Source of the DNA: Allomyces macrogynus ATCC 38327
Lineage: Eukaryota; Blastocladiomycota; Blastocladiomycetes; Blastocladiales; Blastocladiaceae
Direction of reading: 5' to 3'
DNA length: 64,000 nt
Assembly: GCA_000151295.1 (NCBI GenBank)
Contig: GG745352.1
Span: 407,780 to 471,779, forward strand
Of the stretch, positions 10,322-21,608 are shown one piece after another (position 1 is the first letter of the stretch; each line of letters starts with the position of its first letter). Position numbers and translations under genes: made by a program. Below the pieces are notes generated by a model. It did not search any database and was not told where the DNA came from. It saw nothing but the letters and a program-made list of their open reading frames with translations.

Positions 10322-11800
10322 ATGCGACTCAAGGCCGATTCTCGGAAAGTCGTTTGCCAGCATCCTCTTGCTGGCCCCCGGTCTTTTCGCGCCTTCGATG
10401 GGCGAAATGACTCCGTCTTTGTTCGTCGTCTCACCCTCCTCCCAGCTCACCCTCAGCCGTGTACATTGTCCCTCTGGAACAACGGCGCGCGCCCTCTCGT
10501 CGCGCGTCTTTCGTTTATTGGGCGTCCCGTAGTTCCACTTGGTCTTTTGTTCTTGCCTTTGGTCCTATTTTCCTCCTTAGATCGGTCGTGTCCTCCTCTC
10601 ACATTTCTCTCTCCATTTCTCCTCCTCCCCGGCCCAACGTTACCTTCGTCATCCCTCCTGCCCGATTGCGCTGTCGTGCAGACTCTTCGTTTTTCGTTGA
10701 TGGTTTTCGTTTGAAGGAAGGTTGACGTGTTCAACATAGATTCTGGCCCCTTCTTTTCCTTTGCTTGTGAGCGAACCAACAGGAGCGGAGTCGTTGCGAG
10801 TCGTTGCTGCGGTGGGCTGTGGCGAGATGCGCCAACCTGTGTTCGTCGTCGTCTGCGTCGACGTCCTCGAGCATGCGCCAGCACACCACTTTGCAATAGC
10901 ACGACTACTCGCACAAGCTTGAACAGTCAGCATTCCACTTCAGCTGGCGATAGATCGACGCAGGAATTGGCTCTATCTCGTTTGGACCGTCCATGGTCAT
11001 TGATCTCTGGTCGGCAAGCAAGAAGATCGTGGACCGAGCGGCGGCAATCAGCGCACGATGATCCTCCCCTTCCTCGACGTCGAGCCGCCGCGGCCGACAT
11101 TGTCCATGCGCGCCAAGAACTAGTGCCGTGCGAAACATGCCATTGCCGCAGCGCACTACAAGTGGTTCATCTGGCACGTTGCGCACGCGCTGCCGTCGGT
11201 GCTGCGCAAACGGGTATGGGATCCATCTCGTCACGCAATATGGTGGAGTCATCGGCGCTCATCGTGCGCGTACTGGTCCTGTTTATAGAAAACGGTGCCA
11301 GTGTTCAAAAGACTCGATATCATCAAGACGAAGACGGCCGACTTGGACTCGCCCTTCGACCCGGACTCCAAGACGATAACTACGTTCCCGCCGCCGTGAA
11401 CCACGCGCATCCTGGCAGCCCCCTTCTCGCGCTCCCGCACGAACTGCTCCTCGCCGTCGTGACTGCGCCCCTCGACTCGAAATCCCGGTCCGACCGGTTC
11501 TACGCGGCTCGCGCGCGCTTGCCCTAGTCTCGCGGCGGCCATGCACTTTCCGACGCGTCGTTGACCGCGCGGTGGCCACTGACGTCGCTCACGCTCAAAT
11601 TGCGCCTGTTCACGTGGAGACGGCTCGTTTCTACATACCCACGTTTGATGTGATGTCGCGGTTGATGCTTTGGTTTGTGGCGTGGTTCCTCCGTGCCTGG
11701 CAGTCTCACCACCAACCAGCGATAAGTAAGCTGCAACCTCATCACCAACCGGAGATCACCACGAAACAGAACAGAATATGGATTGTGCTAATCCTCCGAA
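10322..11800. other. Gene-poor stretch with possible relic
   Basis: No complete gene is seen. Plus-strand frames between 11095 and 11400 hold protein-like text split by stops (AAHYKWFIWHVAHAL; later RLDIIKTKTADLDSPFD), then LLALPHELLLAVV, which is F-box-like. This looks like decayed coding sequence rather than an active gene. Confidence 0.3.
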
Positions 11801-12858
11801 TTACAATCGCGTGCCCAGAAGCACGTTGTCAATCAACCGCGTCGACCCGAGCCGGACGGCCGCGCTCATGATCGCGCCGTCGGGCCCAATCTCGCTACTG
11901 ACCTCGGCCAGGTCCGTGGCTGACGCAATCGAGACGTACTCGACCTTCATCTCCCCCTTCGTGTCGACGGCACGCAAGTCACGGTCGACGATCGCGAGCA
12001 GTGCGTCGCGGCGCTTCTCGCCCTGCTCAAACGCGGTCTGCGCAGCGAGGAGACCAGCGCTGAGTGCCGGCGCGACGGCGCGTTCCGCGGGCGAGAGGTA
12101 CCGGTTGCGCGATGACATGGCGAGCCCGTCGGCCTCGCGCACGGTCGGCGCAACAATCATCGTGATCGGCAACAACAGGTCGGTGATCATGCGGCGAACA
12201 ACGACACACTGCTGCGCATCCTTTTGACCAAACACGACCACGTCCGGCTGTACGGCACCGAGCAGTTTGGCCACGACCGTCGCGACGCCGCGGAAAAAGT
12301 GTGGGCGGATCTCGCCTTCGAGCTGGTGACTGAGCCCGGCGACCGAGACGAACGTGCCGCGCTGTTCGGCCACGTTGGTCGTGATGCCGGACGGGTACAT
12401 TTCGGCGGCGTTCGGGGCAAAGACGGCCGAGACGACACCCTGCTCGGTGAGCGCGGCCACGTCGGCGGGGAGCGTGCGCGGGTACTGGTCGAGGTCCTCG
12501 TGCGGCGCAAACTGCGCCGGGTTGACGAAAATGCTGGTGGCCACGACATCGGCGTGCTGCTTGGCCGTGGCCACTGGGGAACGCGTCGCGACAAGCGCGT
12601 CGGCGGTCAGATCAGGGTGGAGAAGCGAGACGGTGCGGATGCAATGCGCAAGAGCGTACTCAGGGCGAGGTGGCCGTCGTGCAGTGCGCCCATGGTCGGC
12701 ACGAGCGCGAGCGTCTGGCCCTTGGCGCGGGTTTCACGGCGCACGGCGCGCACTTCGTCGACGGTGTGCAGCACCTGGAGGCCGCGGCGCGCGGCGGACA
12801 TGGTGGCGGCGGCCAAGCGAGGGCTGGTCGCGAGGCGTTGGGTTGTGGTTGCGAACAT
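11801..12858 (-). CDS. panC: Pantothenate synthetase (pantoate-beta-alanine ligase)
   Basis: Two exons, 12858-12660 and 12573-11801, with intron 12659-12574 (GTACGC...CCCAG, phase 1), give 323 aa. The splice restores GHLALMATAKQHADVVATSIFVNPAQF. The nucleotidyltransferase HxGH motif is in PTMGALHDGH. Later blocks are FGQKDAQQCVVVRRMI and the KMSKS-like SSRNRYLSPAERA, both standard for this enzyme. It makes pantothenate from pantoate and beta-alanine with ATP, the last step before CoA synthesis. The first ~20 residues (MFATTTQRLATSPRLAAAT) are basic/hydroxylated without acidic residues, so organelle targeting is possible. An internal Met follows and would give a shorter cytosolic form. It is divergent from the BCKDH E1-alpha gene, with 577 bp between them. 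Confidence 0.95.
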
Positions 12859-13435
12859 GGTGCTAGCAAAATTATGGTTGATCGGATCGCGAAGATGGCG
12901 GGACTAGGAAGATGCAGTGAGGTGGTGGTCCAACTTCGACGCGTGGGCGGCGCCGGTGTATTTGAGAGATGGACGCGATGCGGTTGCGGGTGCAGCGGGT
13001 TGGTGCACTGAGGGCGTCGTCGTATCGGCTTACGCGAATACTTAGTGTCGGCAATTGATGGTTGGTGGTGGTGTTGGTCCGGGAAGCACGCGACCAGTTG
13101 GTGCATGTGGAGCACGTGGATTTCGCGTGCATGTGGGCAAGCCCAACCGCTGGCCGGGAAAAGGCGGGAGAGGCCCGCAAAGACCCGAGAGTTCGGCCCA
13201 CCTCGCGGCAACGCCAACCGCAACGATTGGGGCTGGCTTGATCGCTCCCCTCTGCCTCTGGCCTGCTCCTCCACCACCACCCTGCCGGCCTCCCCTCCCC
13301 GACCTACGTACTGCTGCCCGAGTCGAATCCCGCCCGCCGTCTTGGACAAGTCTTCCAATACTCTCCCCGCCAGCTTCGCCGCCGAGCCGCTCCTGCCGCC
13401 CGCCCGTCTCCCTCCTGCACCAACTCCAGCAAGTC

Positions 13436-14868
13436 ATGGCCTTGTCGCTCCGCTCTGCCGCCACGCTGCTCTCGCGCACTGCCGCCGCGCACCCGCGCCT
13501 GGCCGCCCGCCGCGCGCTCGCCACGTCGGCTGCGCGCCTGCAGGTCTCGGCGCCCGAGGTGGTCGTTTCGGCCCCGCTCGCACACGCTGCCGCTGACGGC
13601 CCCAAGTTCCCCGGCGCTCTGCACTCCAAGTACACGCACGAGCTGGCCTTCATCAAGCAGTCGGCCGTCTTGCCGACCTACCGCGTGCTCGACCAAGACG
13701 GCCAAATCGTCGACCCGGCGCAGGACCCGAAAGTCGACGAAGCCTGGGCGATCAAGGTCTACAAGACCATGGTGACGCTCAACACCATGGACATGATTCT
13801 CTACGAGGCGCAGCGCCAAGGCCGTATCTCCTTCTACATGACCAACTATGGCGAGGAGGCGACGCACATGGGGTCTGCGGCCGCGCTCGAGCTCGACGAT
13901 ATTATTTTCGGGCAGTACCGCGAGGCCGGCGTGCTCATGTACCGCGGGTTCACGATCGACGAGTTTATGAACCAGTGCTACTCGAACGTGCACGACTACG
14001 GCAAGGGGCGGCAAATGCCCGTGCATTACGGGTCGAACAAGCTCAACTTCCAGACGATCTCGTCGCCGCTCGGCACGCAGCTGCCGCAGGCCGTTGGCGC
14101 GGCCTACGCGCTCAAGCGCGCCAAGAAGCCGAATGTGGCCATGTGCTACTTTGGTGAGGGCGCCGCGTCCGAGGGCGACTTCCATGCCGCGCTCAACATG
14201 GCGACGACGACCAACTCGCCGGTGCTCTTCTTCTGGTACGCTCTGCATTCCTTCATTCATTCGCTCAACGTTCTGGTGCTCCAAAAGTTGACCATCAATC
14301 GACCAAAACAAACAGCCGCAACAACGGGTTCGCCATTTCGACGCCCGTCTCGGACCAGTACCGCGGCGACGGCATTGCCGCGCGCGGGATCGGGTACGGG
14401 ATGCACACGCTCCGTGTCGACGGCAACGACGTGCTCGCCGTCTACCGCGCGACTCAGCTCGCGCGCAAGCACGCGATCGAACACTCGGAGCCCGTGCTGA
14501 TCGAGGCCATGACCTACCGCGTCTCGCACCACTCGACCTCAGACGACTCGTCGGCCTACCGGTCGAAGCGCGAGGTCGAGGACTGGAAGGCGCGCGATAA
14601 CCCGGTCACGCGGTTCCGCAAGTACATGGAGGCCAAGGGCTGGTGGGACCAGGCCAAGGAGGATAAGCACAAGAAGGAGACGCGCAAGACCGTGTTGGCC
14701 GCGTTTGCCAAGGCCGAGCGCGAGCCCAAGCCGCCGGTGGCCGATTTGTTCACGGACGTGTATGATACGGTGCCGCCGCACTTGCTCGAGCAGGAGAAGG
14801 AACTGCACGCGTTGATGGCCAAGTACCCGGATCATTACTCGACGGCCGCGTACGCGCCGTCCAAGTAA
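13436..14868 (+). CDS. Branched-chain 2-oxoacid dehydrogenase E1 alpha subunit
   Basis: Two exons, 13436-14235 and 14316-14868, with intron 14236-14315 (GTACGC...AACAG, phase 2), give 450 aa. The N-terminus ([20 protein letters not shown]) is a mitochondrial presequence. The rest follows human BCKDHA closely: [45 protein letters not shown], the thiamine-diphosphate motif [15 protein letters not shown] (from about residue 240), and [13 protein letters not shown] across the splice. The regulatory loop [13 protein letters not shown] holds the kinase-controlled serine. It catalyses thiamine-dependent oxidative decarboxylation of the Leu/Ile/Val 2-oxoacids in the matrix, together with an E1-beta encoded elsewhere. 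Confidence 0.95.
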
Positions 14869-15127
14869 GTTGGTAGAGTTGGTGGGGGCGTCAGGGGTTG
14901 AGGCCGGCGTGTTGTGCGCTTGGGGAGGGCGCCTCTTGTTGCAGTGGTGTTTTGTAGTTGCCCGGTGCTGTTCGTGTATTGCTCATTCTCAATAGCAGGT
15001 CTTTTTGTCCACTTCGTCGCTTCATCAGGCTCGCTTCGGGCGAGCATCAGGACAGTGAGATGGCACAGCGCAGCGAGGCCAATACCCACGGAAAGCTTAT
15101 TACAAACACATCCACCCACCCATTCAT

Positions 15128-16462
15128 CTACGCTGCCGTCTTCTTCCCACCCCGCTGCTTCCCACCCTGCTGCGTCTGCGCCTTGGCCGCGGCCGCTTCC
15201 ACCTCCTCCAACAGCGCACCCGTCACATTGCGCAACGCCTCACGCTCCTCCTCGGTCGCGTTCCCATGCGCGCGCCACCGGACACGCCCGCTCGGATCCA
15301 CCAAGAATACCCACCCAAGGTACCGGTTTGTGACGCGCAGCATATCGAGCGGCCGCTCAACATCGCGGAAAATGGAGAGGAAGTAGTCGCCACGCTGGTC
15401 GGCGGGCACGTTTTGCCGAATGTAGGGCAGCGAGGCTTGCACGACGTAGGAGCGCATGGAGCCTTCGGTCAAGTTCAGCTGATGGGGGAGGGTTCGTACG
15501 CGTTAGTGATGGTGGAGAAAAGAGGTGAGGAGATATCGAGAAGTGAGCGGACCTGGTAGATGGGAAGCTGCGGGAACGCGGTGCGGAATTCGGCCTCGAA
15601 CGACTTGACGTGACGCTACAAAAGGGCATTACCGGCGTCAATTATCGGGTGGAGAATCGAGCGAAAACGATCACAAATGCGTACGTCGCCGTACTCGTTG
15701 AACGCAATCGTGATAAGCGCCGCCTGGCCGCGTTTCTTGATGTGGTCGCGCAAATCAATCGGGTTCTTCATGTCATTGAGCGGCGACACGGTGAACGGTG
15801 GGAACGCTGGCGAGAACTGTGAGTTTGGTCAGGGAACCGCACGGGCGATCGAGGTCGGTGATGGGATCAAATGGCGAACCTGCGGCGTGGCCAGTTCAGA
15901 CGCGGCGATAAACAGCTTGCCCTTGGTCTTGTTGAGCTCTGACCACCGAAATAAATCGTAAGCGATGGTCCAAGAAAACGAAATTCTCGGGAGAGGGAGC
16001 GCGTACCCTTCAAGTCCTTCCAGTAACTCGTATGGTACTCCTCTTGGCTACAAAATCGACACCAACCCGTCGTCAAATCGGGTGGACAAGTCGGAATGTC
16101 CGATGCTCTCGCCGCATCTGCCAAGAGCTCACGCACATGGCCTTGCGCTTCTTCAAGCGCTCCTCCTTGCTGAAGAAATTGTAGAGCCCTGAGTAGATGC
16201 GGCGCGGCAGGGATTGCGGCGGCGCCGGGGTCGCATCGGCGGCCGGTTCAGCAGCATCCGTCTGCACAGCGTTCTCGGTCGTAGCAGTTGGTGGTGCCGA
16301 GTTATTGGTCGAAGCGGGCACGGCCGGATTATTGGGCTTGCGATGGTCGCTCGTCAAGTCTGGCGGGATCAGGGGCGGCGGCGTCGACGTCGCGAGCGCA
16401 CGGGCATGGCTGGGCGCTCGTGCTGCCGCGCTGGCGGCGACTTGTCGGGCGACTCGATACAT
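15128..16462 (-). CDS. ATP10: Mitochondrial ATP synthase assembly factor ATP10
   Basis: Six exons: 16462-16137, 16047-16007 (41 nt), 15938-15880, 15816-15685, 15615-15553 and 15478-15128, for 323 aa. All joins keep frame, and five GT-AG introns of 69-90 nt are seen. The N-terminus MYRVARQVAASAAARAP is a mitochondrial presequence. It is followed by a Pro/Thr/Ala linker and LPRRIYSGLYNFFSKEERLKKRKA, then HTSYWKDLKELNKTKGK, SPLNDMKNPIDLRDHI and YLGWVFLVDPSGRVRWRA. This matches the thioredoxin-like ATP10 family, inner-membrane factors needed for Fo subunit 6 folding and assembly. The C-terminus is Lys/Gln-rich. The start lies 409 bp from the divergent ARL1 gene. Confidence 0.85.
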
Positions 16463-16871
16463 TTCTTGCTGGCGAAAATGGTTGGATTGGTTTGCTGCTG
16501 GCCGGGTGTGGTATGCTTGATCACTTTCGCGGTGATCAGGGTCACGCGCTTAACTGACAGACGTGACGCTGCGGTGGACCCGCTTGCCGAAGATGAGGTT
16601 GCCAAGTTCGAAGGTCGCAGCATCACCATACTCACGGCAACGCCATCTCGCCACCACCACCAACCTGCACGACCCGGCGCCACGCCCCGCAAGTGATTGA
16701 ACGGACGCGACTTGGCGCACCCAAACCGCACGTGCTTTCCGAATCCCGCTCGGCCACCAGTTACCGCGCTCGCGCGAGCCTACCTCGCTCAGCTCCACGA
16801 CACGACACGCGCCCCAAGTGCCGCGTGCCACCAATCCTCGACCCGACCAACACCACAGCAACCAGCACACG

Positions 16872-17788
16872 ATGGGCGGTCTCTTCAGTCGACTCCTTTC
16901 CCGCTTGTGGGGCGACAAGGAAGTCCGCATCCTGATCCTCGGTATGCAGCGATGCAGCCAAGCACTCAGCACGCTCGACAAGAACCACGTCGATGCTGTC
17001 CCTTCCCTGACCGACCACGACCCCGCGCGCAACTAGGCCTCGACGGCGCGGGCAAGACGACGATCCTGTACCGGCTGCAAATCGGCGAGGTCGTGACAAC
17101 AATTCCGACGATTGGCTTCAGTACGTGCGGCTCCATTCTTGGCCGTGATTTTCTTGGCCGTGAATGGCGCATTGCCCCCACACCGCGGAAGCTGACTGTT
17201 CACGCTTCGCCACCGCGTAGACGTCGAGTACGTCCCGACCCACCTCGTCCGCCGCGTCCATCACCCCACGGACCCCACCGCCACCGGTCGACCGCTGACC
17301 ACCATCGCCCTCCCCCGCTCCCCAGAACCGTCTCTTACAAGAACATCAAGTTCCAAGTGTGGGATCTTGGGGGGCAAACGTCGATCCGCCCGTACTGGCG
17401 GTGCTACTATGCCAACACCGACGCGATCATTTACGTGGTCGATTCGTGTGACAAGGACCGCATGGCCGTCTCGCGCGAGGAGCTCGTGTCGATGCTCGAA
17501 GAGGAGGAACTCAAGGACGCGGCGTTGCTGGTCATGGCCAACAAGCAGGACATGGAGGGCGCCTTGTCGCCCGCGCAGGTCTCGGAACAGCTTGGGCTGA
17601 GCGCGCTCAAGAACCGTCAGTGGCAGATTTTCAGGACGTCGGCGCTCAAGGGCGAGGGTACGCGGAAGTTTTTGATGTGGATCGTGTGGGTGAGTGGGTG
17701 GAGACTGACGGTGCGGTTCTTTCGGTGGGGGGCAGGTCTCAACGAAGCGCTCGACTGGCTCGTCAATGTGATTGAGAGCAAGCAGTAG
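16872..17788 (+). CDS. ARL1: ARF-like small GTPase ARL1
   Basis: Five exons: 16872-16941, 17037-17120, 17221-17227 (7 nt), 17326-17657 and 17736-17788, giving 181 aa, the length of human ARL1. Gly2 is available for N-myristoylation ([14 protein letters not shown]). G1 is GLDGAGKT across the first intron. Switch I reads [15 protein letters not shown], but only if the 7-base micro-exon is included. G3 is [17 protein letters not shown] and G4 is [10 protein letters not shown]1 acts at the trans-Golgi and recruits GRIP-domain golgins. The match to human ARL1 is close throughout ([20 protein letters not shown]). Without the micro-exon the frame breaks, so its use is well supported. Confidence 0.95.
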
Positions 17789-18951
17789 CAGAGTGGGGAC
17801 TAGGGCGCGCAGTCTCGTTTTTGTTGTCAGTTGTCTCAATTCCAACCCTTTTGAATGGCGATATTTGGCTCGCTCGATGACTCCTTGTCTGTCACGCGGC
17901 GCGACAGCATCTCTTGGGTCCCAACCACCTCGGCACGCGCGCACCAAGCCCACCTTGCGCCAGCGTCAAGTCCCGCACTGTAAGCGTCTGCGAGAGGCGC
18001 GGCATCGCGGCTGCTGCGAGGACCAGCACGGCGCATGGGACTGCGACGGACAGGTCAGTTCGTTATCATGAAATATATCCGATCTGTCCGTGGACCATTT
18101 GACATTTTGGTTGGTGATATTCGAGACGCGCCCTTGACACCGGCGCGTCCGTGGAGGGCCGTTTGGGCATTATGAGGGTTGCTGGGCACTTGAATCAGGC
18201 GCGGCATCACATCCCGCAGCTTATTTCACTGTTTTGAGGTCTTCCCACGACTGACGCGTGCGTGGGCCTTGACAGCACTCTCCCGCCCCGCTCGTGCTTG
18301 CGCACCAGGCCCAATCAATACCCAGCGCGCGCCCTCCACGGACCCTTTCTCGCTCCCCATCGCCTTGGTCAACGACCATTCTCAGACGACCAGCGCACAC
18401 CGATCATGTCGACCTCACCCATCGCTTCGACCACCACCATGCCCTCGCCAGCGAGGCGCCGTCGCAAGCGGTAATTGCGCCCTTGATCATCTACATCCTC
18501 GCCGAGAATACCCGTGCCGCCCAACACGGCGACGAACAGCTGATCGCAGCACTTGCCACTGTTGAACCTGACCAGCGCGATGCCGCTGCCGTGGCGGCGC
18601 GCAATGCGCGCTTGCGGCGCGCTGCCAAGGACGATGACCTGCATCAAGTCGTCCACGCGCACGTTGACGAAATGCGCGGGAATCACAGGCCGCTTGTCGA
18701 TCTCATTTCCCAGCACGGTAAGAACAGCGTGCATGAAATTGACGATCACTGAACAGTGGACGTGATATCGGGAGGATGATCTCCAGTCAAGACCCAGTCG
18801 CACATGTCGACACTCAAGACGGATGAATAGCTGGGACACTCACCTTTGAAACTGCCAGTTCCATTTCGTTCAGCTTCCAAGGATGAAAATCCAGTCCGGA
18901 CACGGCCCATCAACGCTCTCCACCACTATTCGTTAAGCCGTCAACGCAATT
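17789..18951. other. Mostly unassigned spacer with one protein-like frame
   Basis: A plus-strand frame at about 18445-18752 has GC-rich third positions and reads like an amphipathic protein (ARNARLRRAAKDDDLHQVV, RPLVDLISQHG). It has no in-frame ATG and no recognised family. It could be an exon of an unseen gene or a relic. The rest shows nothing. Confidence 0.25.
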
Positions 18952-19191
18952 TTATCGATCTGACGGAGCATTGCCAGTGTTTTGGCGATACCACTTCGGA
19001 ATGAGGCTCATCAGCAGCCGGAGTAGAATCATGGCCGCGACCAGCGCGACCAGCCGTCTGCGTGATCCAGGCCGTAGCCAGGGCGTTCTTGACAATGGCG
19101 ATGTCGGCGCGTCGTTGCTTGCGCGGCGGACGTCAGCGAGTCCGAACGTGGTCGTGCTCACTCGAAGTCGCTGGCGGTTTTGAGACGTCAT
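18952..19191 (-). CDS. Small putative membrane protein
   Basis: A 79-aa ORF from ATG 19191 to TAA 18952. A basic N-terminal half (MTSQNRQRLRVS...) is followed by a hydrophobic segment (RLVALVAAMILLRLLMSLI) and a short basic tail ending ...APSDR. This could be a single-pass or tail-anchored micro-protein. It has no recognised family, so a chance ORF cannot be excluded. Confidence 0.35.
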   Translation of the reverse strand: MTSQNRQRLRVSTTTFGLADVRRASNDAPTSPLSRTPWLRPGSRRRLVALVAAMILLRLLMSLIPKWYRQNTGNAPSDR

Positions 19192-19771
19192 GGTGATTGG
19201 GACGAGCAGCAAGCGTGCACGGGACGAAGTGGAGTGCGGGTACTGACGACCAAACGGCACGAGGCGAACCGGTCGGCAGTGCCGCTGAAGGAAATGATAT
19301 CGTCCTTGGGTTGGGTGATTCGCTTTGCGGTGGACGAAGGGCGTGACCGCGTCGCTCGACCATCACGCTGCCAAAGCACCCTGTTGTCAAAACACAATCC
19401 GATCGACCCACTTTTTACAATCGGGGCTCTTTTCTCTCTCGACCTCAACCGTGCTCAAGAACTAGCTGCAATAAATATCTCGACAAAGATTTCCGAAGCC
19501 AACGATTTGACACGGACTCGTCAAGCTGCACGACCCCAGTTGCCAACCGCACCAACGCCCATCCATTCAACGACAGCGTTGCTGAACAGCTGGCCGATAC
19601 TTCAAGCACGAAAATGTTTGCCGGCACGACACCACAATCTTGTCCCGGCGTCTTGGGTGGCATCAAGGACACTGCGCCGAACCAGTCTGTTCACGCTACG
19701 CCGCGCGAAATCATTTGCGTCGGTGCGCTTCAGTGGCCCCACTCTGCGTGCACATCACGTCTGCCACGACC

Positions 19772-21474
19772 ATGATCAATGATCTCATCCGACGTCACGC
19801 GACGGACTTTCCGTCATGCGTTGGTTTCCGCAACGTTCCAGGTCTGAACCCGGCGTTCCAGACGACTCTCCATTTCCGCTCGTTTGCGCCCGGGCAAGTC
19901 AACCGTGCGTTCCGGAAAACGCACTCGATCGGCGGGAAAGGTGTGTTGTGGATGTTTTTTTTTTGCTAGTCGAGGGAATGCGCTAATGTTGATGGTTCTT
20001 CAGGGCAAAATGTGGCCATTTCGATCCAGCAGCTCGGGCACGCCAACAAAGTTCGATTCGGGGTGGACGTTGTTCAAGTTGTTACGCTGGATCACTTTCC
20101 CTGACTCGTTGTTCTGTTCGGCCCCTAGGTCTCCGTGTTGCAGGTCAGTATCCCCATCGTAGAGTTCTCCCACATCGGAGAGCGCCGCTGACTGCGTTCC
20201 GAGCGTAGTTTGTCGGCGGCAGCACGGGCAAGTACATTTGCGATGCCCTCGAGCAGAAGAACATTCAGCAGTTCAGTGGTGCGTTCCCCGTCCTGTTCGA
20301 ATCGTACGCCCATTGTCTGACCATTGTTTGGCGACGTCAGTGCCCGTCCAAAAACCCACTCGAACGTGCACGACCGTCCTCGACTTCAGCACCAACACGA
20401 CGACCGAGCTTGTCGTACGTGCTCCACGACCAACCTCCGCAAACTCGCGATCCGATCTGAATACCGAGCCGTCCGTAGGAACCGTCCAGCACGATTGATG
20501 AGAGCGAAAAGGCGCAGTTCTATACCCTCGCGCGATCTGTTCTCTCGTCGCCAACGATTCGCGGCATCGCGATTTGCGGCACGCTCCCGGCGGGCACTGA
20601 CGCGGCGTGCTACGACTTTGTCGTCCGAATGAAGCCGGTCAATGGGTGGACGATCCTGCTGGACGCGTACAAGGGCGTCGAGTCGACGCTCGAGACGGGG
20701 CTCGTTGACATTCTCAAGATCAACGGCGACGAGGCGAGGGCGGTGGTTGGGTTCGTGATCTCACTCTTTTTCCGTGTTTGATCCAGCCCGTTTCTAACGT
20801 CTTCCTCGCACAATAGCGACACCACCTCGCCCATTTCCGCCGTCGGCCGCGCAATCACCGCCAAGTACCCGATCCGGTACATTGCCGTGACCAACGGCCC
20901 CGAGGCCGCGTGCCTGGTCGACGGCACGACGCACACCGTCTACACGTACTCGGTCCCGGCACTCGCCGAGATGGTGCGGCTCACCGATTCGTGCGATCAG
21001 CTGCAGTACGACCCGCCCGCCGCGGCGGCCGCCGCTGATTGCGCGTCGGCATTGCGCATGAACCCGGCTGTCGCGCAGCTCGCGAAACTGGCCGAGAGTT
21101 CGGCGTGCCTGCCAAGCCCGATTATGGCGCCGACCTTGTCGCGGCAAAACAGTTTCCATATTGGCTCGGACGGCGAGCAGCAGCTGGTCCTGAACCCGTT
21201 AGGTGCCGGGGATACGTGTTCGGGCGTCACGCTCGCGTCGTTCTTGGAGTCTGGGGTACGCCGGTTCATTGCTCAAAGGATGACGCGAGCGCGCTTGAGC
21301 AGACCACAACATGAAATGTAGGACATGGTCGCAGCTTTTCGGCGCGGGCTCGCAGCGGCTAGCGCGAGCTGTCTTGTCACGGAATCCACGTCGCATTTCG
21401 ACCGCGACGTGATGGCTGCAATTTACGACCAAATCACCGTCACGTCGAGTAGCAGCGACGACGCTGCGGTTTGA
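19772..21474 (+). CDS. PfkB-family sugar/phosphosugar kinase
   Basis: Eight exons: 19772-19940, 20004-20050, 20129-20143 (15 nt), 20209-20278, 20341-20414, 20479-20750, 20817-21255 and 21322-21474, for 412 aa. All seven GT-AG introns keep frame. The N-terminus PGLNPAFQTTLHF and FAPGQVNRA, then GGKGQNVAISIQQLGH, resemble bacterial-type 1-phosphofructokinase/hexose kinases of the PfkB superfamily. VGGSTGKYI, TRTCTTVLDFSTNTTTELVEP, ICGTLPAGTD and ILKINGDEA follow. The C-terminal GAGDTCSG (about 345-352) carries the catalytic Asp and anion hole. The sugar substrate is not determined. The start is the first ATG of the open frame. An upstream frame reading REIICVGAL was considered and set aside. 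Confidence 0.8.
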
Positions 21475-21550
21475 AGCGCTGACACACTCCTTTGGAACCG
21501 CCAAGAGACCAAGAAACCATAGGAACTACGCATTTGAGATTGTCCAACAA

Positions 21551-21556
21551 AATAAA
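21551..21556 (+). terminator. Candidate polyadenylation signal AATAAA
   Basis: AATAAA lies 77 nt past the PfkB-kinase stop and just before the convergent end of the DUF707 gene at 21609, so both 3' ends are tightly packed. Confidence 0.4.
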
Positions 21557-21608
21557 CCCCAGTGCCATGCCCACCTCTGTCCATCCGTTTTGCTACTCAG
21601 TCGCTCCA

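Noticed and set aside
19640..19771. Frame reading PREIICVGAL just upstream of the PfkB kinase, resembling a PfkB N-terminus
   Set aside because: It is in a different frame from exon 1 and runs into a stop; the GLNPAFQTTL start already supplies the family N-terminus.
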